Of a stretch of DNA of 51,389 bases, positions 43,991-51,389 are shown piece by piece. The notes under the pieces were generated by a model. The model made no database searches and had not been told where the DNA came from. It was given only the letters and a program-made list of their open reading frames with translations. The DNA lies in the NCBI GenBank assembly GCA_022428285.1, contig JAKMCX010000156.1, forward strand, positions 1 to 51,389, read 5' to 3'. The position numbers were made by a program, and so were the translations under genes. Origin of the DNA: Flavobacteriales bacterium. Its GTDB lineage: Bacteria; Bacteroidota; Bacteroidia; Flavobacteriales_D; Sanyastnellaceae. Positions within the stretch are counted from its first letter, which is position 1. The number at the start of each line of letters is the position of its first letter.

Positions 43991-46900
43991 ATGATTCTCG
44001 TCTACGATACCGAGACCACTGGTCTGCCGCGCGATTGGAATGCGCCTTTGACCGATGGAGAGAACTGGCCCCGTCTGGTTCAGTTGGCTTGGCAGCTGCA
44101 CACGCCAGATGGGAAGCTCGTTTCACGCGGCAACCGCATCGTGCGCCCCGACGGGTTTACCATTCCCTTCAATGCTGCCAAGGTGCACGGCATCACCACC
44201 GAACGGGCCGAAACCGAGGGGGTCGACCTGGACAGCGTGCTCGAGGAGTTTGGGCGTGATTTGGACCGTGCCGAATACGTCATGGGCCACAACATTGGCT
44301 TCGACGTCAACATCATGGGGGCGGAGTGGATTCGCCGCGGGGCAGCTGCAGAGCGGGTCACCGACAAGGCCACCATTGATTCCAAGGATGAAGCCACTGA
44401 ATTTTGTGCCATTCCCGGTGGCAGGGGAGGCCGCTTCAAGTGGCCCACGCTGACGGAGTTGCACCAAAAACTATTCGGCACCGGATTTGGCGATGCCCAC
44501 GATGCGGCATACGATGTAGACGCCACGGCCAAGTGCTTCTTTGCGCTGGTCCAACACGGCGTGATCCAACGCGACGGATTTCCAAAAGGAAGCGCGGTTC
44601 AATACGAGCCCCCCAAACTGGAGGCGGCGAACTTTGCCCAGACCAAGGCCAAGCCAGCCAAGGCGCCCCAGCAGTCACCCGCAGGTGGCACCCCCGCTGC
44701 GTCCTCCAACGCAGCCGCCATTGCGGACGTTCCGTTCTCTCATTTGCACGTCCACAGTCAATTCAGCGTACTGCAAGCCACTTCAAGTGTGCAGGCGTTG
44801 GTAGACAAGGCCGTGGAGGCAGGCATGCCCGCCATGGGCTTGACAGACCGCGGCAACATGATGGGGGCTTTTCACTTTGTGCGCGCTGCCAACAAGGCGG
44901 GCATCAAGCCCATCGTGGGGGCCGAGCTCAATGTGTGCCGCGACCACGCCGACCGTTCCAAAAAAGACGACGGTTACCCCATTGTCTTGCTCGCCAAGAA
45001 CCGCGATGGATATCACCGTTTGGCCAAGCTGAGTTCGCTGGCCTACACCGACGGGTTTTATTACGTCCCGCGCATTGACCGCGTGCAGCTCCTCGAATAC
45101 AAGGAAGACTTGATCGTCACCACCGGCGGCCTTTTCAGCGAGGTGCCCAGCCTGCTGCTCAACGTGGGGGACCGCCAAGCCGAGGAGGCGTTTTTGTGGT
45201 GGAAGAATGAATTTGGAGCCAACTTCTATGCGGAGCTCAACCGCCATGGATTGGAGGAGGAAAAGGTGGTCAACGACTTCTTGCTTCAGATGTGCACCAA
45301 GCACGGTGTGCGCTACATCGCCGCCAACAACAGCTTTTACACGACCCGGAAAGAGGCCGATGCCCACGACATTTTGCTGTGCGTCAAGGATGCCGCCAAC
45401 GTGAGCCAGCCCAAGCGCTACGTGGGCAAACGGGGCCGTGAATTCCGTTTTGGATTGCCCAACGACGAGTTTTATTTGAAGTCACCGCAAGAGATGAAGC
45501 AGCTCTTTGCGGATGTTCCAGAGGCCTTTCACACAGTGCGCGACATCGTGGACGGCTGCGAAGGCTATGAACTGGAGCGCGATGTCCTGCTGCCAGCGTT
45601 TGACATTCCCCAAGAATTTGTAGACCCCAAAGACGCCGATGACGGCGGAAAGCGGGGAGAAAATGCCTACCTCAGGCACCTGACCTACTTGGGGGCAGAG
45701 AAACGCTACGAAGACATCAACGAAGAAGTCCGCCAGCGCCTGGACTTCGAGCTTGAAACCATTGAGCGAACCGGATACCCGGGTTATTTCCTCATCGTGC
45801 AGGACTTCACGACAGCCGCCCGGGAGATGGGCGTCAGTGTGGGGCCAGGCCGTGGTTCTGCCGCAGGCAGCGCCGTGGCATATTGCACAGGCATCACCAA
45901 CGTCGACCCCATCGCTTACGACCTGCTGTTCGAGCGCTTTTTGAATCCCGATCGTGTGTCTCTGCCGGACATCGACATAGACTTCGATGATGAAGGCAGA
46001 GGAAAGGTCATCGACTACGTGATCGACAAATACGGGGCGAACCAGGTCGCGCAGATCATCACCTATGGCACCATGGCGGCCAAGAGTTCCATCCGGGACA
46101 CGGCCCGGGTCATGGAACTTCCTTTGGGCGATGCCGACAGGTTGTCCAAACAGATGCCGGACATCTCGTTGTCCAAACTGTTCAAGCTGGATGACAAGTC
46201 ACTCAAAGACAAGCTCCGTGGTCAGGAAGGCCTGGATCAGGTCAACGCCATCAAGGCCATCCACGATGGCCACGGTTTGGAATCCGAAGTCCTCAAAAAG
46301 GCCCGCGTGATCGAGGGCTCGGTGCGCAATACGGGCATCCACGCTTGTGGGGTCATCATTACCCCCGACGACATCACCAAGTTTGTCCCTGTGGCCACGG
46401 CCAAGGACAGCGACATGGTGTGCACGCAGTTCGACAACTCCGTGGCAGAGGATGCCGGTTTGCTCAAGATGGACTTCTTGGGATTGAAGACCCTCACCAT
46501 CATCAAGGATGCGGTGCGCAACGTCAAGCTGCGCAGTGGGGTGGAGCTCGACCCGGAGGCCTTTCCCCTGGACGACGAGGCCACCTATGAGCTGTTCCAA
46601 CGCGGCGACACCGTGGGCATTTTTCAGTACGAGTCAGTGGGGATGCAGCGCTACCTCAAGGACCTCAAGCCCACCGAATTCGCGGACTTGATCGCGATGA
46701 ACGCCCTGTACCGCCCAGGCCCGCTGGAATACATCCCCGCTTTTGTGCGCCGGAAGCACGGACAGGAACCCGTCAAATACGACCTCGATGCCTGCGAGGA
46801 ATACCTCGCAGAGACTTACGGGATCACTGTATACCAGGAGCAGGTCATGTTGCTCAGCCAGAAACTGGCAGGATTCACCAAGGGCGAGGCGGACACCCTG

Positions 46901-48292
46901 CGTAAGGCGATGGGCAAGAAGAAGGCCGATTTGATCGCCAAGATGAAGCCCAAGTTCCTCGAAGGCGGAGGGGAGCGCGGCCACGACACCACCGTCTTGG
47001 AGAAAATCTGGAAGGACTGGGCGGCCTTTGCCAGCTATGCCTTCAACAAGTCACACTCGACGTGCTATGCTTGGGTGGCCTATCAAACGGCTTACCTCAA
47101 GGCCAACCACCCTGCAGAATTCATGGCAGCGGTGTTGTCCAACAACATGTCCGACATCAAGAAGGTGACCTTCTTTATGGAGGAGTGCAGGCGCATGGGC
47201 ACTTCGGTGCTGGGCCCCGATGTCAACGAGTCACAGTACAAGTTTGCGGTCAACGCCGAAGGGGCCATCCGCTTTGGATTGGGCGCCATGAGTGGCGTGG
47301 GAGAAGGGGCGGTGGCATCCATAGTGGAAAGCCGCACCGAGGAACCTTACAACAGCATTTTTGACTTCGCTGTCAAGGTCAACCTCAAGGACTGCAACAA
47401 ACGCGTGTTCGAGGCGCTGGCCCGAGGCGGTGGTTTTGACGACTTGCCCCATGCCATTTTCCGTGCGCAGTGTTTTGCAGAGGACACCAAGGGCCGCACG
47501 ACCATAGAATTGGCCATCCGCTACGGACAGGCCATCCAAGAAAGCGAGAATTCTTCGCAAGCCTCGCTGTTTGGGGGAGACTCCGGCGCCATGGAAATTC
47601 CCGAACCGCCGGTGCCCGTGTGTGACGAATGGGATCCTTTCGACAAGCTCGCCCGCGAAAAAGAAGTGGTGGGGGTGTACCTCTCGGGACATCCGCTCGA
47701 CGAATTCAAGGTGCAACTCGATCAGTTCTGCACACCAGGAGGCCTGTCCAATTTGGAAGACATGGTGGCCGCCCGCGGACGCACCATTTCTTTTGGTGGC
47801 ATGGTCACAGAGTCCGAGCACAAGGTGGGCAAGAACGGCCGGCCTTGGGGGGCCATGACCGTCGAGGATTACCACGGTTCGCAGCGCATGACGTTCTGGC
47901 GCGAGGACTACCTCAAATTCCGGGAATTCATGGTCTCGGGCTGGTTCCTCTTCATCAAAGGCAAGGTCCAGATGAAGCAATTTCGCGGCGCCGATGAACT
48001 CGAATTCAAGGTCACGCGCATCGAACTCCTGTCGGACGTCTTGGAAAAGATGGCGGGCAGACTCCGGGTACAGGTAAACCTGGCCAAGTTGGACACTGGA
48101 CTGGTAGAGCAGGTGTGCGCCTTGATCGAATCCAACCAAGGTGGAGTAGGGGTCACCGTGGAGCTTCACCATCCAGAAGCAGTGCTCGAGATGCCATCGC
48201 GCAGAAAGCGTGTGGCACTGTCTTCTGAATTGCTGGACGGATTGGAAGCGTTGGACGGTGTCGAATATAAGGTGCTCGGTAGCGGTGGATAA
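43991..48292 (+). CDS. dnaE: DNA polymerase III alpha subunit with N-terminal proofreading exonuclease
   Basis: The start at 43991 (MILVYDTETTGLP) is preferred because homologues I recall from Flavobacteriia begin at this motif; ATG 43973 and GTG 43943 are in-frame alternatives. The 1433-residue protein starts with a DEDDh exonuclease (VYDTETTGLP, HNIGFDVNIMGAE, DAHDAAYDVDATA), has a Pro/Ala linker at about 220-255, then the PHP domain (FSHLHVHSQFSVLQATS, MGLTDRGNMMGA), the C-family polymerase palm with GPGRGSAAGSAVAY and the catalytic PDIDIDFDDEGR, fingers, helix-hairpin-helix (FGLGAMSGVGEGAV) and an OB fold. It is the replicative polymerase with proofreading in one chain. Next genes are trxA and a DUF58 protein. 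Confidence 0.96.
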   Translation: MILVYDTETTGLPRDWNAPLTDGENWPRLVQLAWQLHTPDGKLVSRGNRIVRPDGFTIPFNAAKVHGITTERAETEGVDLDSVLEEFGRDLDRAEYVMGHNIGFDVNIMGAEWIRRGAAAERVTDKATIDSKDEATEFCAIPGGRGGRFKWPTLTELHQKLFGTGFGDAHDAAYDVDATAKCFFALVQHGVIQRDGFPKGSAVQYEPPKLEAANFAQTKAKPAKAPQQSPAGGTPAASSNAAAIADVPFSHLHVHSQFSVLQATSSVQALVDKAVEAGMPAMGLTDRGNMMGAFHFVRAANKAGIKPIVGAELNVCRDHADRSKKDDGYPIVLLAKNRDGYHRLAKLSSLAYTDGFYYVPRIDRVQLLEYKEDLIVTTGGLFSEVPSLLLNVGDRQAEEAFLWWKNEFGANFYAELNRHGLEEEKVVNDFLLQMCTKHGVRYIAANNSFYTTRKEADAHDILLCVKDAANVSQPKRYVGKRGREFRFGLPNDEFYLKSPQEMKQLFADVPEAFHTVRDIVDGCEGYELERDVLLPAFDIPQEFVDPKDADDGGKRGENAYLRHLTYLGAEKRYEDINEEVRQRLDFELETIERTGYPGYFLIVQDFTTAAREMGVSVGPGRGSAAGSAVAYCTGITNVDPIAYDLLFERFLNPDRVSLPDIDIDFDDEGRGKVIDYVIDKYGANQVAQIITYGTMAAKSSIRDTARVMELPLGDADRLSKQMPDISLSKLFKLDDKSLKDKLRGQEGLDQVNAIKAIHDGHGLESEVLKKARVIEGSVRNTGIHACGVIITPDDITKFVPVATAKDSDMVCTQFDNSVAEDAGLLKMDFLGLKTLTIIKDAVRNVKLRSGVELDPEAFPLDDEATYELFQRGDTVGIFQYESVGMQRYLKDLKPTEFADLIAMNALYRPGPLEYIPAFVRRKHGQEPVKYDLDACEEYLAETYGITVYQEQVMLLSQKLAGFTKGEADTLRKAMGKKKADLIAKMKPKFLEGGGERGHDTTVLEKIWKDWAAFASYAFNKSHSTCYAWVAYQTAYLKANHPAEFMAAVLSNNMSDIKKVTFFMEECRRMGTSVLGPDVNESQYKFAVNAEGAIRFGLGAMSGVGEGAVASIVESRTEEPYNSIFDFAVKVNLKDCNKRVFEALARGGGFDDLPHAIFRAQCFAEDTKGRTTIELAIRYGQAIQESENSSQASLFGGDSGAMEIPEPPVPVCDEWDPFDKLAREKEVVGVYLSGHPLDEFKVQLDQFCTPGGLSNLEDMVAARGRTISFGGMVTESEHKVGKNGRPWGAMTVEDYHGSQRMTFWREDYLKFREFMVSGWFLFIKGKVQMKQFRGADELEFKVTRIELLSDVLEKMAGRLRVQVNLAKLDTGLVEQVCALIESNQGGVGVTVELHHPEAVLEMPSRRKRVALSSELLDGLEALDGVEYKVLGSGG

Positions 48293-48320
48293 GTTGACAC
48301 CCTTTGGCGACCTGAGTCAC

Positions 48321-48349
48321 CTTGCACAACAAAAGCCCGGTTAAATTTG
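48321..48349 (+). promoter_or_regulatory. Predicted trxA promoter
   Basis: CTTG, 17 bases, then TAAATTTG, a perfect -7 element, lies 19 bases before the trxA start. The spacer is two bases shorter than the usual 19. Confidence 0.5.
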
Positions 48350-48368
48350 ATTCTAAATAACGCTCCCC

Positions 48369-48689
48369 ATGGCTATTGAAATCAACGAAGCAAACTTCGA
48401 AGAAGTCGTGATGAACACGGACAAGCCCGTGATGGTCGACTTCTGGGCAGAATGGTGTGGCCCTTGCCGCATGGTCGGTCCCGTCGTCGAGAAAATCGCA
48501 GGCGACTACGAAGGAAAAGCCGTCGTCGGCAAAGTCGACGTCGACTCCAACCAAGAAATCAGTTCGAAATTTGGTGTGCGCTCCATCCCAACCATCGTCT
48601 TTTTGAAGAACGGCGAAGTGGTCGACAAGTCGGTCGGAGCGGTCCCCGAGAACGTCCTGACAGAGAAGCTCGAGAAGCTGATGGCCTAA
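48369..48689 (+). CDS. trxA: Thioredoxin
   Basis: The 106-residue cytoplasmic protein has the full thioredoxin fold with the redox motif WAEWCGPCRMVGP, the buried Asp in MVDFWAEW, the cis-Pro in RSIPTIVFLKNGE and the C-terminal helix EKLEKLMA. It reduces protein disulfides and supports ribonucleotide reductase. It has its own promoter and an intrinsic terminator 26 bases after its stop, so it is probably a single-gene transcript. Confidence 0.97.
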   Translation: MAIEINEANFEEVVMNTDKPVMVDFWAEWCGPCRMVGPVVEKIAGDYEGKAVVGKVDVDSNQEISSKFGVRSIPTIVFLKNGEVVDKSVGAVPENVLTEKLEKLMA

Positions 48690-48715
48690 CCGCCACATCA
48701 ACCATTCAGATTTTG

Positions 48716-48742
48716 AAACGCCCCGCCGCAAGCGGGGCGTTT
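48716..48742 (+). terminator. Intrinsic terminator after trxA
   Basis: AAACGCCCCGC pairs with GCGGGGCGTTT around a CGCAA loop and is followed by TTC-rich sequence. It has the same AAACGCC...GGCGTTT frame as the hairpins near 2637 and 23653. Confidence 0.88.
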
Positions 48743-48751
48743 TCGTCTCCG

Positions 48752-48759
48752 TATCTTTG
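48752..48759 (+). promoter_or_regulatory. -7-like element directly before the DUF58 gene
   Basis: TATCTTTG is a perfect match to TAnnTTTG, and the GTG start of the next gene lies only 8 bases later. No -33 TTG is seen at the right distance because the terminator occupies that place. If used, transcription would start almost at the start codon. Confidence 0.3.
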
Positions 48760-48767
48760 AAACAGCC

Positions 48768-49697
48768 GTGCCCATCAACCTGCAACCCCACCAGTTCCGA
48801 CAACTCGGATCGCTTGAATTCCTCGCCAAACAGGCGGTGGAAGGATTTATTACGGGACTGCACCGCAGCCCCTACCACGGATTCAGCGTAGAGTTTGCCG
48901 AACACCGGTTGTACAACCCGGGTGAGAGCATGCGCCATGTGGATTGGAAGCTCTACGCGCGCTCCGACCGGTTCTATGTCAAGACCTACGAGGAGGAGAC
49001 CAACTTGCGGTGTCAGATTGTATTGGACACTTCGGGCTCCATGTATTACCCCGCCGATGTCTCACCAGAGTCGGGCATGAACAAGATCAAGTTTGCCACC
49101 CATGCGGCAGCGACACTGATTGAGCTCTTCAAGCGCCAGCGCGATGCTGTGGGCTTGAGCTTGTTTGACAGCAACCTCAACGCGCACCACAAGGCCAGGT
49201 CTACCCAAGCCCACCAGCACCTCATGTACGCCGAGCTGGAAAAGGTGCTCTCGGGAGTGGGCCAAGGGGGAGGAGAAACCGCAGCCATCGAGGCGATTCA
49301 CACCATCGCCGAAGCCACACCGAAGCGATCGCTCATCGTCTTGTTCAGCGACATGCTGGACCGCACGCATGACCTCGATGCCATCTTCGCCGCACTGGCG
49401 CACTTGCGCCACGCCAAGCACGAAGTCGTCGTGTTCCATGTGCTGGACGAAAAGACAGAACAGCGTTTCGATTTTGCAGACCGCCCCACGACGTTCATCG
49501 ATTTGGAGAGCGGGGAAGAGGTCCGGGCCAACCCGGCCGAAGTCCGCGAAGCGTATGTATCCAAGATGGCCGCATTGCGCCGCGACCTCGACGTCAGGTG
49601 CGGTTCCGCAGGCATTGATTGGGTGGACGTTGACATTGCCAAAGGGGTCAATCCAGTCCTGACAGCCTATTTGCTCAAGCGGCAAAAGATGCGCTAA
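48768..49697 (+). CDS. DUF58 domain protein (VWA-like)
   Basis: The start is GTG at 48768 (PINLQPHQFRQLGSLEFLAKQ). The 309-residue protein matches the DUF58 family, found beside MoxR ATPases: GRHRSPYHGFSVEFAEHR-type N-terminal segment (GLHRSPYHGFSVEF), YNPGESMRHVDWKLYARSDRFYVK, and a von Willebrand A-like fold with the metal motif LDTSGSMYYP (DxSxS) and LIVLFSDMLD. The role is unknown; such proteins are thought to work with MoxR chaperones. No MoxR or Bat genes are near; the neighbours are trxA and a small exported protein. A position downstream of dnaE-trxA fits my memory of flavobacterial gene order. Confidence 0.9.
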   Translation: MPINLQPHQFRQLGSLEFLAKQAVEGFITGLHRSPYHGFSVEFAEHRLYNPGESMRHVDWKLYARSDRFYVKTYEEETNLRCQIVLDTSGSMYYPADVSPESGMNKIKFATHAAATLIELFKRQRDAVGLSLFDSNLNAHHKARSTQAHQHLMYAELEKVLSGVGQGGGETAAIEAIHTIAEATPKRSLIVLFSDMLDRTHDLDAIFAALAHLRHAKHEVVVFHVLDEKTEQRFDFADRPTTFIDLESGEEVRANPAEVREAYVSKMAALRRDLDVRCGSAGIDWVDVDIAKGVNPVLTAYLLKRQKMR

Positions 49698-49826
49698 TTG
49701 TTAATTTCTTTGATTTGATAATCAGTCGTTTAGGGTGGTTATCAACATTTCAACAGTGCGTTTCCTTGCGCAATTGTGAATGACGTGCTTTCTTGCCGGC
49801 CCATCACAACCGCCCTCGGGCACGCC

Positions 49827-50234
49827 ATGGCAAAACACTTCCTGATCCGCCGCGCTACGCGCACCGCAGCTGCCTCTGCTGCCATGTTGGCCCCCGCTGC
49901 TTTTTCGATGGCCACGACAGCAGAATCCGCATTCGTTTTGCCCTCGAACCGCATCACTGTAAAGGACCCCATTCACAAGAAACACCTCTTGGAACGGATC
50001 CTCATCGATACGGAATCCAAAGAGCGCGTTGTGCTCCGTGTAGAAATGGAAGAAGAAAATTTTGTGCTCTATCAGGTTGGATTACCCAACGGTAGAGTGC
50101 TCCGAAGTGGCTCTTGGCTTCTCGCGCCAGGCCCCAACGAATTGATCCTCGATGCCAAAGAGTGGCCATTGGGGACCTTGGAACTCAGTGTCCTGACAAA
50201 GAAGGACCTGATGAAGCTCGATTTCGAAAGATGA
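49827..50234 (+). CDS. Small exported protein of unknown function
   Basis: The start is taken as ATG 49827 (MAKHFLIRRATRTAAASAAMLAPAAFSMATTAES), which opens a signal-peptide-like stretch; the track start at 49776 is a GTG. The 135-residue product continues with IHKKHLLERILIDTESKERVVLRVEMEEENFVLYQV, then beta-rich PNGRVLRSGSWLLAPGPNELILD and GTLELSVLTKKDLMKLDF. The end loosely resembles a T9SS sorting fold (a G-rich turn and a final beta hairpin), but no family can be named. It stands alone between the DUF58 gene and tRNA-Asp. Confidence 0.6.
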   Translation: MAKHFLIRRATRTAAASAAMLAPAAFSMATTAESAFVLPSNRITVKDPIHKKHLLERILIDTESKERVVLRVEMEEENFVLYQVGLPNGRVLRSGSWLLAPGPNELILDAKEWPLGTLELSVLTKKDLMKLDFER

Positions 50235-50280
50235 GCTTTGATCACCGCGGAGGCATTTTCCGCAAAAAAAACCGATGCCA

Positions 50281-50314
50281 CTTGTAACCACTTTAAAGCG
50301 CAACCGTATATTTG
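50281..50314 (+). promoter_or_regulatory. Predicted tRNA-Asp promoter
   Basis: CTTG at 50281-50284 and a perfect -7 element TATATTTG at 50307-50314 are separated by 22 bases. The -7 element lies in a dyad AGCGCAA-N8-TTGCGCT (50297-50318). The tRNA starts 43 bases downstream. Confidence 0.5.
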
Positions 50315-50357
50315 CGCTCCCGCAGACGAGAAGTCGAATGCGGAGGTCGAAAGACCA

Positions 50358-50434
50358 GGTCTGGTAGTTCAGTTGGTTAGAATACATGCCTGTCACGCAT
50401 GGGGTCGCGAGTTCGAGTCTCGTCCAGACCGCCA
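50358..50434 (+). tRNA. tRNA-Asp (GTC)
   Basis: The cloverleaf is complete: acceptor GGTCTGG/CCAGACC, D arm GTTC...GAAT, anticodon stem CATGC/GCATG with loop CTGTCAC giving anticodon GTC, variable loop GGGTC, T arm GCGAG-TTCGAGT-CTCGT, discriminator G and an encoded CCA. It is very close in sequence to bacterial tRNA-Asp. A terminator hairpin follows. Confidence 0.97.
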
Positions 50435-50446
50435 ACACAAATCGAG

Positions 50447-50478
50447 AGTCCCTCAGCCCCAACGGCTGGGGGACTTTT
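50447..50478 (+). terminator. Intrinsic terminator after tRNA-Asp
   Basis: AGTCCCTCAGCC pairs with GGCTGGGGGACT (one T-G wobble) around CCAAC, followed by TTTTG. It lies 12 bases after the tRNA CCA. Confidence 0.88.
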
Positions 50479-50564
50479 GCTTTCCACCTGTGCTTACCAC
50501 AGTGCTTACATGACCATCGATGGGGCGGCCATTGGAAACTGCTACAAACGCCCACAAATAGCCC

Positions 50565-50595
50565 TTTCAACCGATTCTTTCGTTATATACCTTGC
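50565..50595 (+). promoter_or_regulatory. Possible promoter of the LamG gene
   Basis: TTTC, 19 bases, then TACCTTGC, a partial match to the Bacteroidota elements and similar to the predicted pfkA promoter. The start codon follows 19 bases later. Nothing else is recognised between the tRNA terminator and the gene. Confidence 0.35.
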
Positions 50596-50613
50596 AGGGA
50601 ACCAAACCATCTC

Positions 50614-51389
50614 ATGAGGAACCTACTTGCCCTCCTGCTCTTCGTGCCTAGCCTGTGCCTCGCGCAGGTCCCTGATTATGTTCCCTTGGAAGGATTGGTG
50701 GCGTGGTATCCATTTAATGGCAATGCCAATGATGAGAGTGGTAATGGTAATGATGGTGACTTGATTGGTAACCTAGACGTTACTGAAGACCGAAATGGCG
50801 TTAGCAATGCTGCGATCAATTTGTCAGGCGACGGAGCATATGTCAACCTCAATTGGATAGAAGATTTGCATCCCGCATCTGGAGAATTAAAAAAAAGCAT
50901 TTCCATCTGGTTTTCAATGAATGGAGGTTACTATAATCCACGGCTGTTTCAGTGGGGATGCGGCGGTTCTAATCAGGATTTATATATATACACATTTGGC
51001 ACTTCTGATGAACAGAGGGAAATGATAATCGATGGCGTCGGTGTTGTAACTGTATTAGGACAAACTTGGAATCATTTGGTAGTTACCTGGGACTTTGCCG
51101 GCGGCGGGCTAAATAGAGCTTATTTAAATGGTGTTCAGCTTGCTGAAGCTGAGAGTGTTCTTACAGAAAACTGGCTAATTTCAGGAGATATTAATATTGG
51201 CAGACTCCCTTGTCCAGCATATGATTCGTGGGGTGGATTGGTGGATGATATTGGGTTTTGGGAGAGGATTTTGACAGCTGAAGAAGTAAATTCTTTATTC
51301 ACAACTTCGTTTATGCCAGGCTGCACCGACTCCACCGCCTGCAACTTTGACTCAGAAGCCACCTCAGACAACGGCAGCTGTATTCTTTC
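50614..51389 (+). CDS. Secreted LamG-domain protein with Cys-rich module (3' partial)
   Basis: This gene is missing from the ORF track because it has no stop before the window end. It starts at ATG 50614 with a signal peptide (MRNLLALLLFVPSLCLAQ), then a LamG/concanavalin-like domain: LVAWYPFNGNANDESGNGNDG, INLSGDGAYV, SISIWF, WNHLVVTWDF, AYLNGVQ, INIGRLP and DDIGFWERILTAEEVNSLF. It continues into a GCTDSTACNFDSEATSDNGSC module, the same as in the two repeat proteins at the window start, and a T9SS tail is expected beyond the edge. The LamG part is clearly more AT-rich and uses more A/T-ending codons than its neighbours, while the signal peptide and the Cys module are GC-rich like the rest. 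Confidence 0.85.
   Translation, partial: MRNLLALLLFVPSLCLAQVPDYVPLEGLVAWYPFNGNANDESGNGNDGDLIGNLDVTEDRNGVSNAAINLSGDGAYVNLNWIEDLHPASGELKKSISIWFSMNGGYYNPRLFQWGCGGSNQDLYIYTFGTSDEQREMIIDGVGVVTVLGQTWNHLVVTWDFAGGGLNRAYLNGVQLAEAESVLTENWLISGDINIGRLPCPAYDSWGGLVDDIGFWERILTAEEVNSLFTTSFMPGCTDSTACNFDSEATSDNGSCIL

Overview
The window looks like chromosomal DNA of a Bacteroidota bacterium, most likely a marine-type Flavobacteriales lineage of moderately high GC (mid-50s % by eye). The signs are type IX secretion (T9SS) sorting domains on several proteins, a porT gene, a SusC/SusD pair, a DnaE with an N-terminal DnaQ-like exonuclease, a Rho with a long disordered insert, an S16 with an Ala/Glu tail, and promoters of the Bacteroidota TTTG-N19-TAnnTTTG type. 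I see no IS element, prophage or CRISPR array. The assignment below genus level is inference.

Layout. 1-5.3 kb: two large secreted, Cys-rich repeat proteins with SprB-like repeats and T9SS tails; the first is cut by the window edge. 5.3-14.1 kb: a PhoD-type phosphatase, a small conserved protein, an unusual cysteine-dioxygenase-like/methyltransferase fusion, pdxH, an RlmI-type methyltransferase, a RecQ helicase, then tpiA-prmA. 14.1-19.9 kb: rho, a membrane protein and porT in one overlapping operon, a YfcE-type phosphoesterase, and a PorE-like PD40/OmpA protein. 19.9-32.5 kb: a Sus-like alpha-glucan locus on the minus strand (secreted GH13 amylase, SusC, SusD, two accessory surface proteins, a GH13 lipoprotein, a secreted sugar dehydrogenase-like protein). 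32.6-39.2 kb: an NrtR/AraR-like regulator divergent from a plus-strand operon pfkA-gapA-kinase-pgmB-maltose phosphorylase. 39.2-43.9 kb: a lamin-tail protein, phoH, rimM, rpsP, folE. 44-49.7 kb: dnaE, trxA, a DUF58 protein. 49.8-51.4 kb: a small exported protein, tRNA-Asp, and a LamG-domain surface protein cut by the window end.

How the parts work together. The Sus-like locus and the pfkA operon read as one pathway: surface and periplasmic GH13 enzymes cut alpha-glucans, SusCD imports oligosaccharides, maltose phosphorylase makes glucose and beta-glucose-1-phosphate, beta-phosphoglucomutase makes glucose-6-phosphate, and PFK and GAPDH carry it into glycolysis. A palindrome of the form GTGTa-N5-gACAC occurs three times: between the NrtR-like gene and pfkA, in front of the secreted amylase, and in front of susC. 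This predicts one regulator for both halves of the pathway.

The other observations I rate highest are a short structured leader in front of rho with two mutually exclusive hairpins, one abutting the start codon, and the dioxygenase-like/methyltransferase fusion. All functions are read from sequence motifs by eye; no database search was run.
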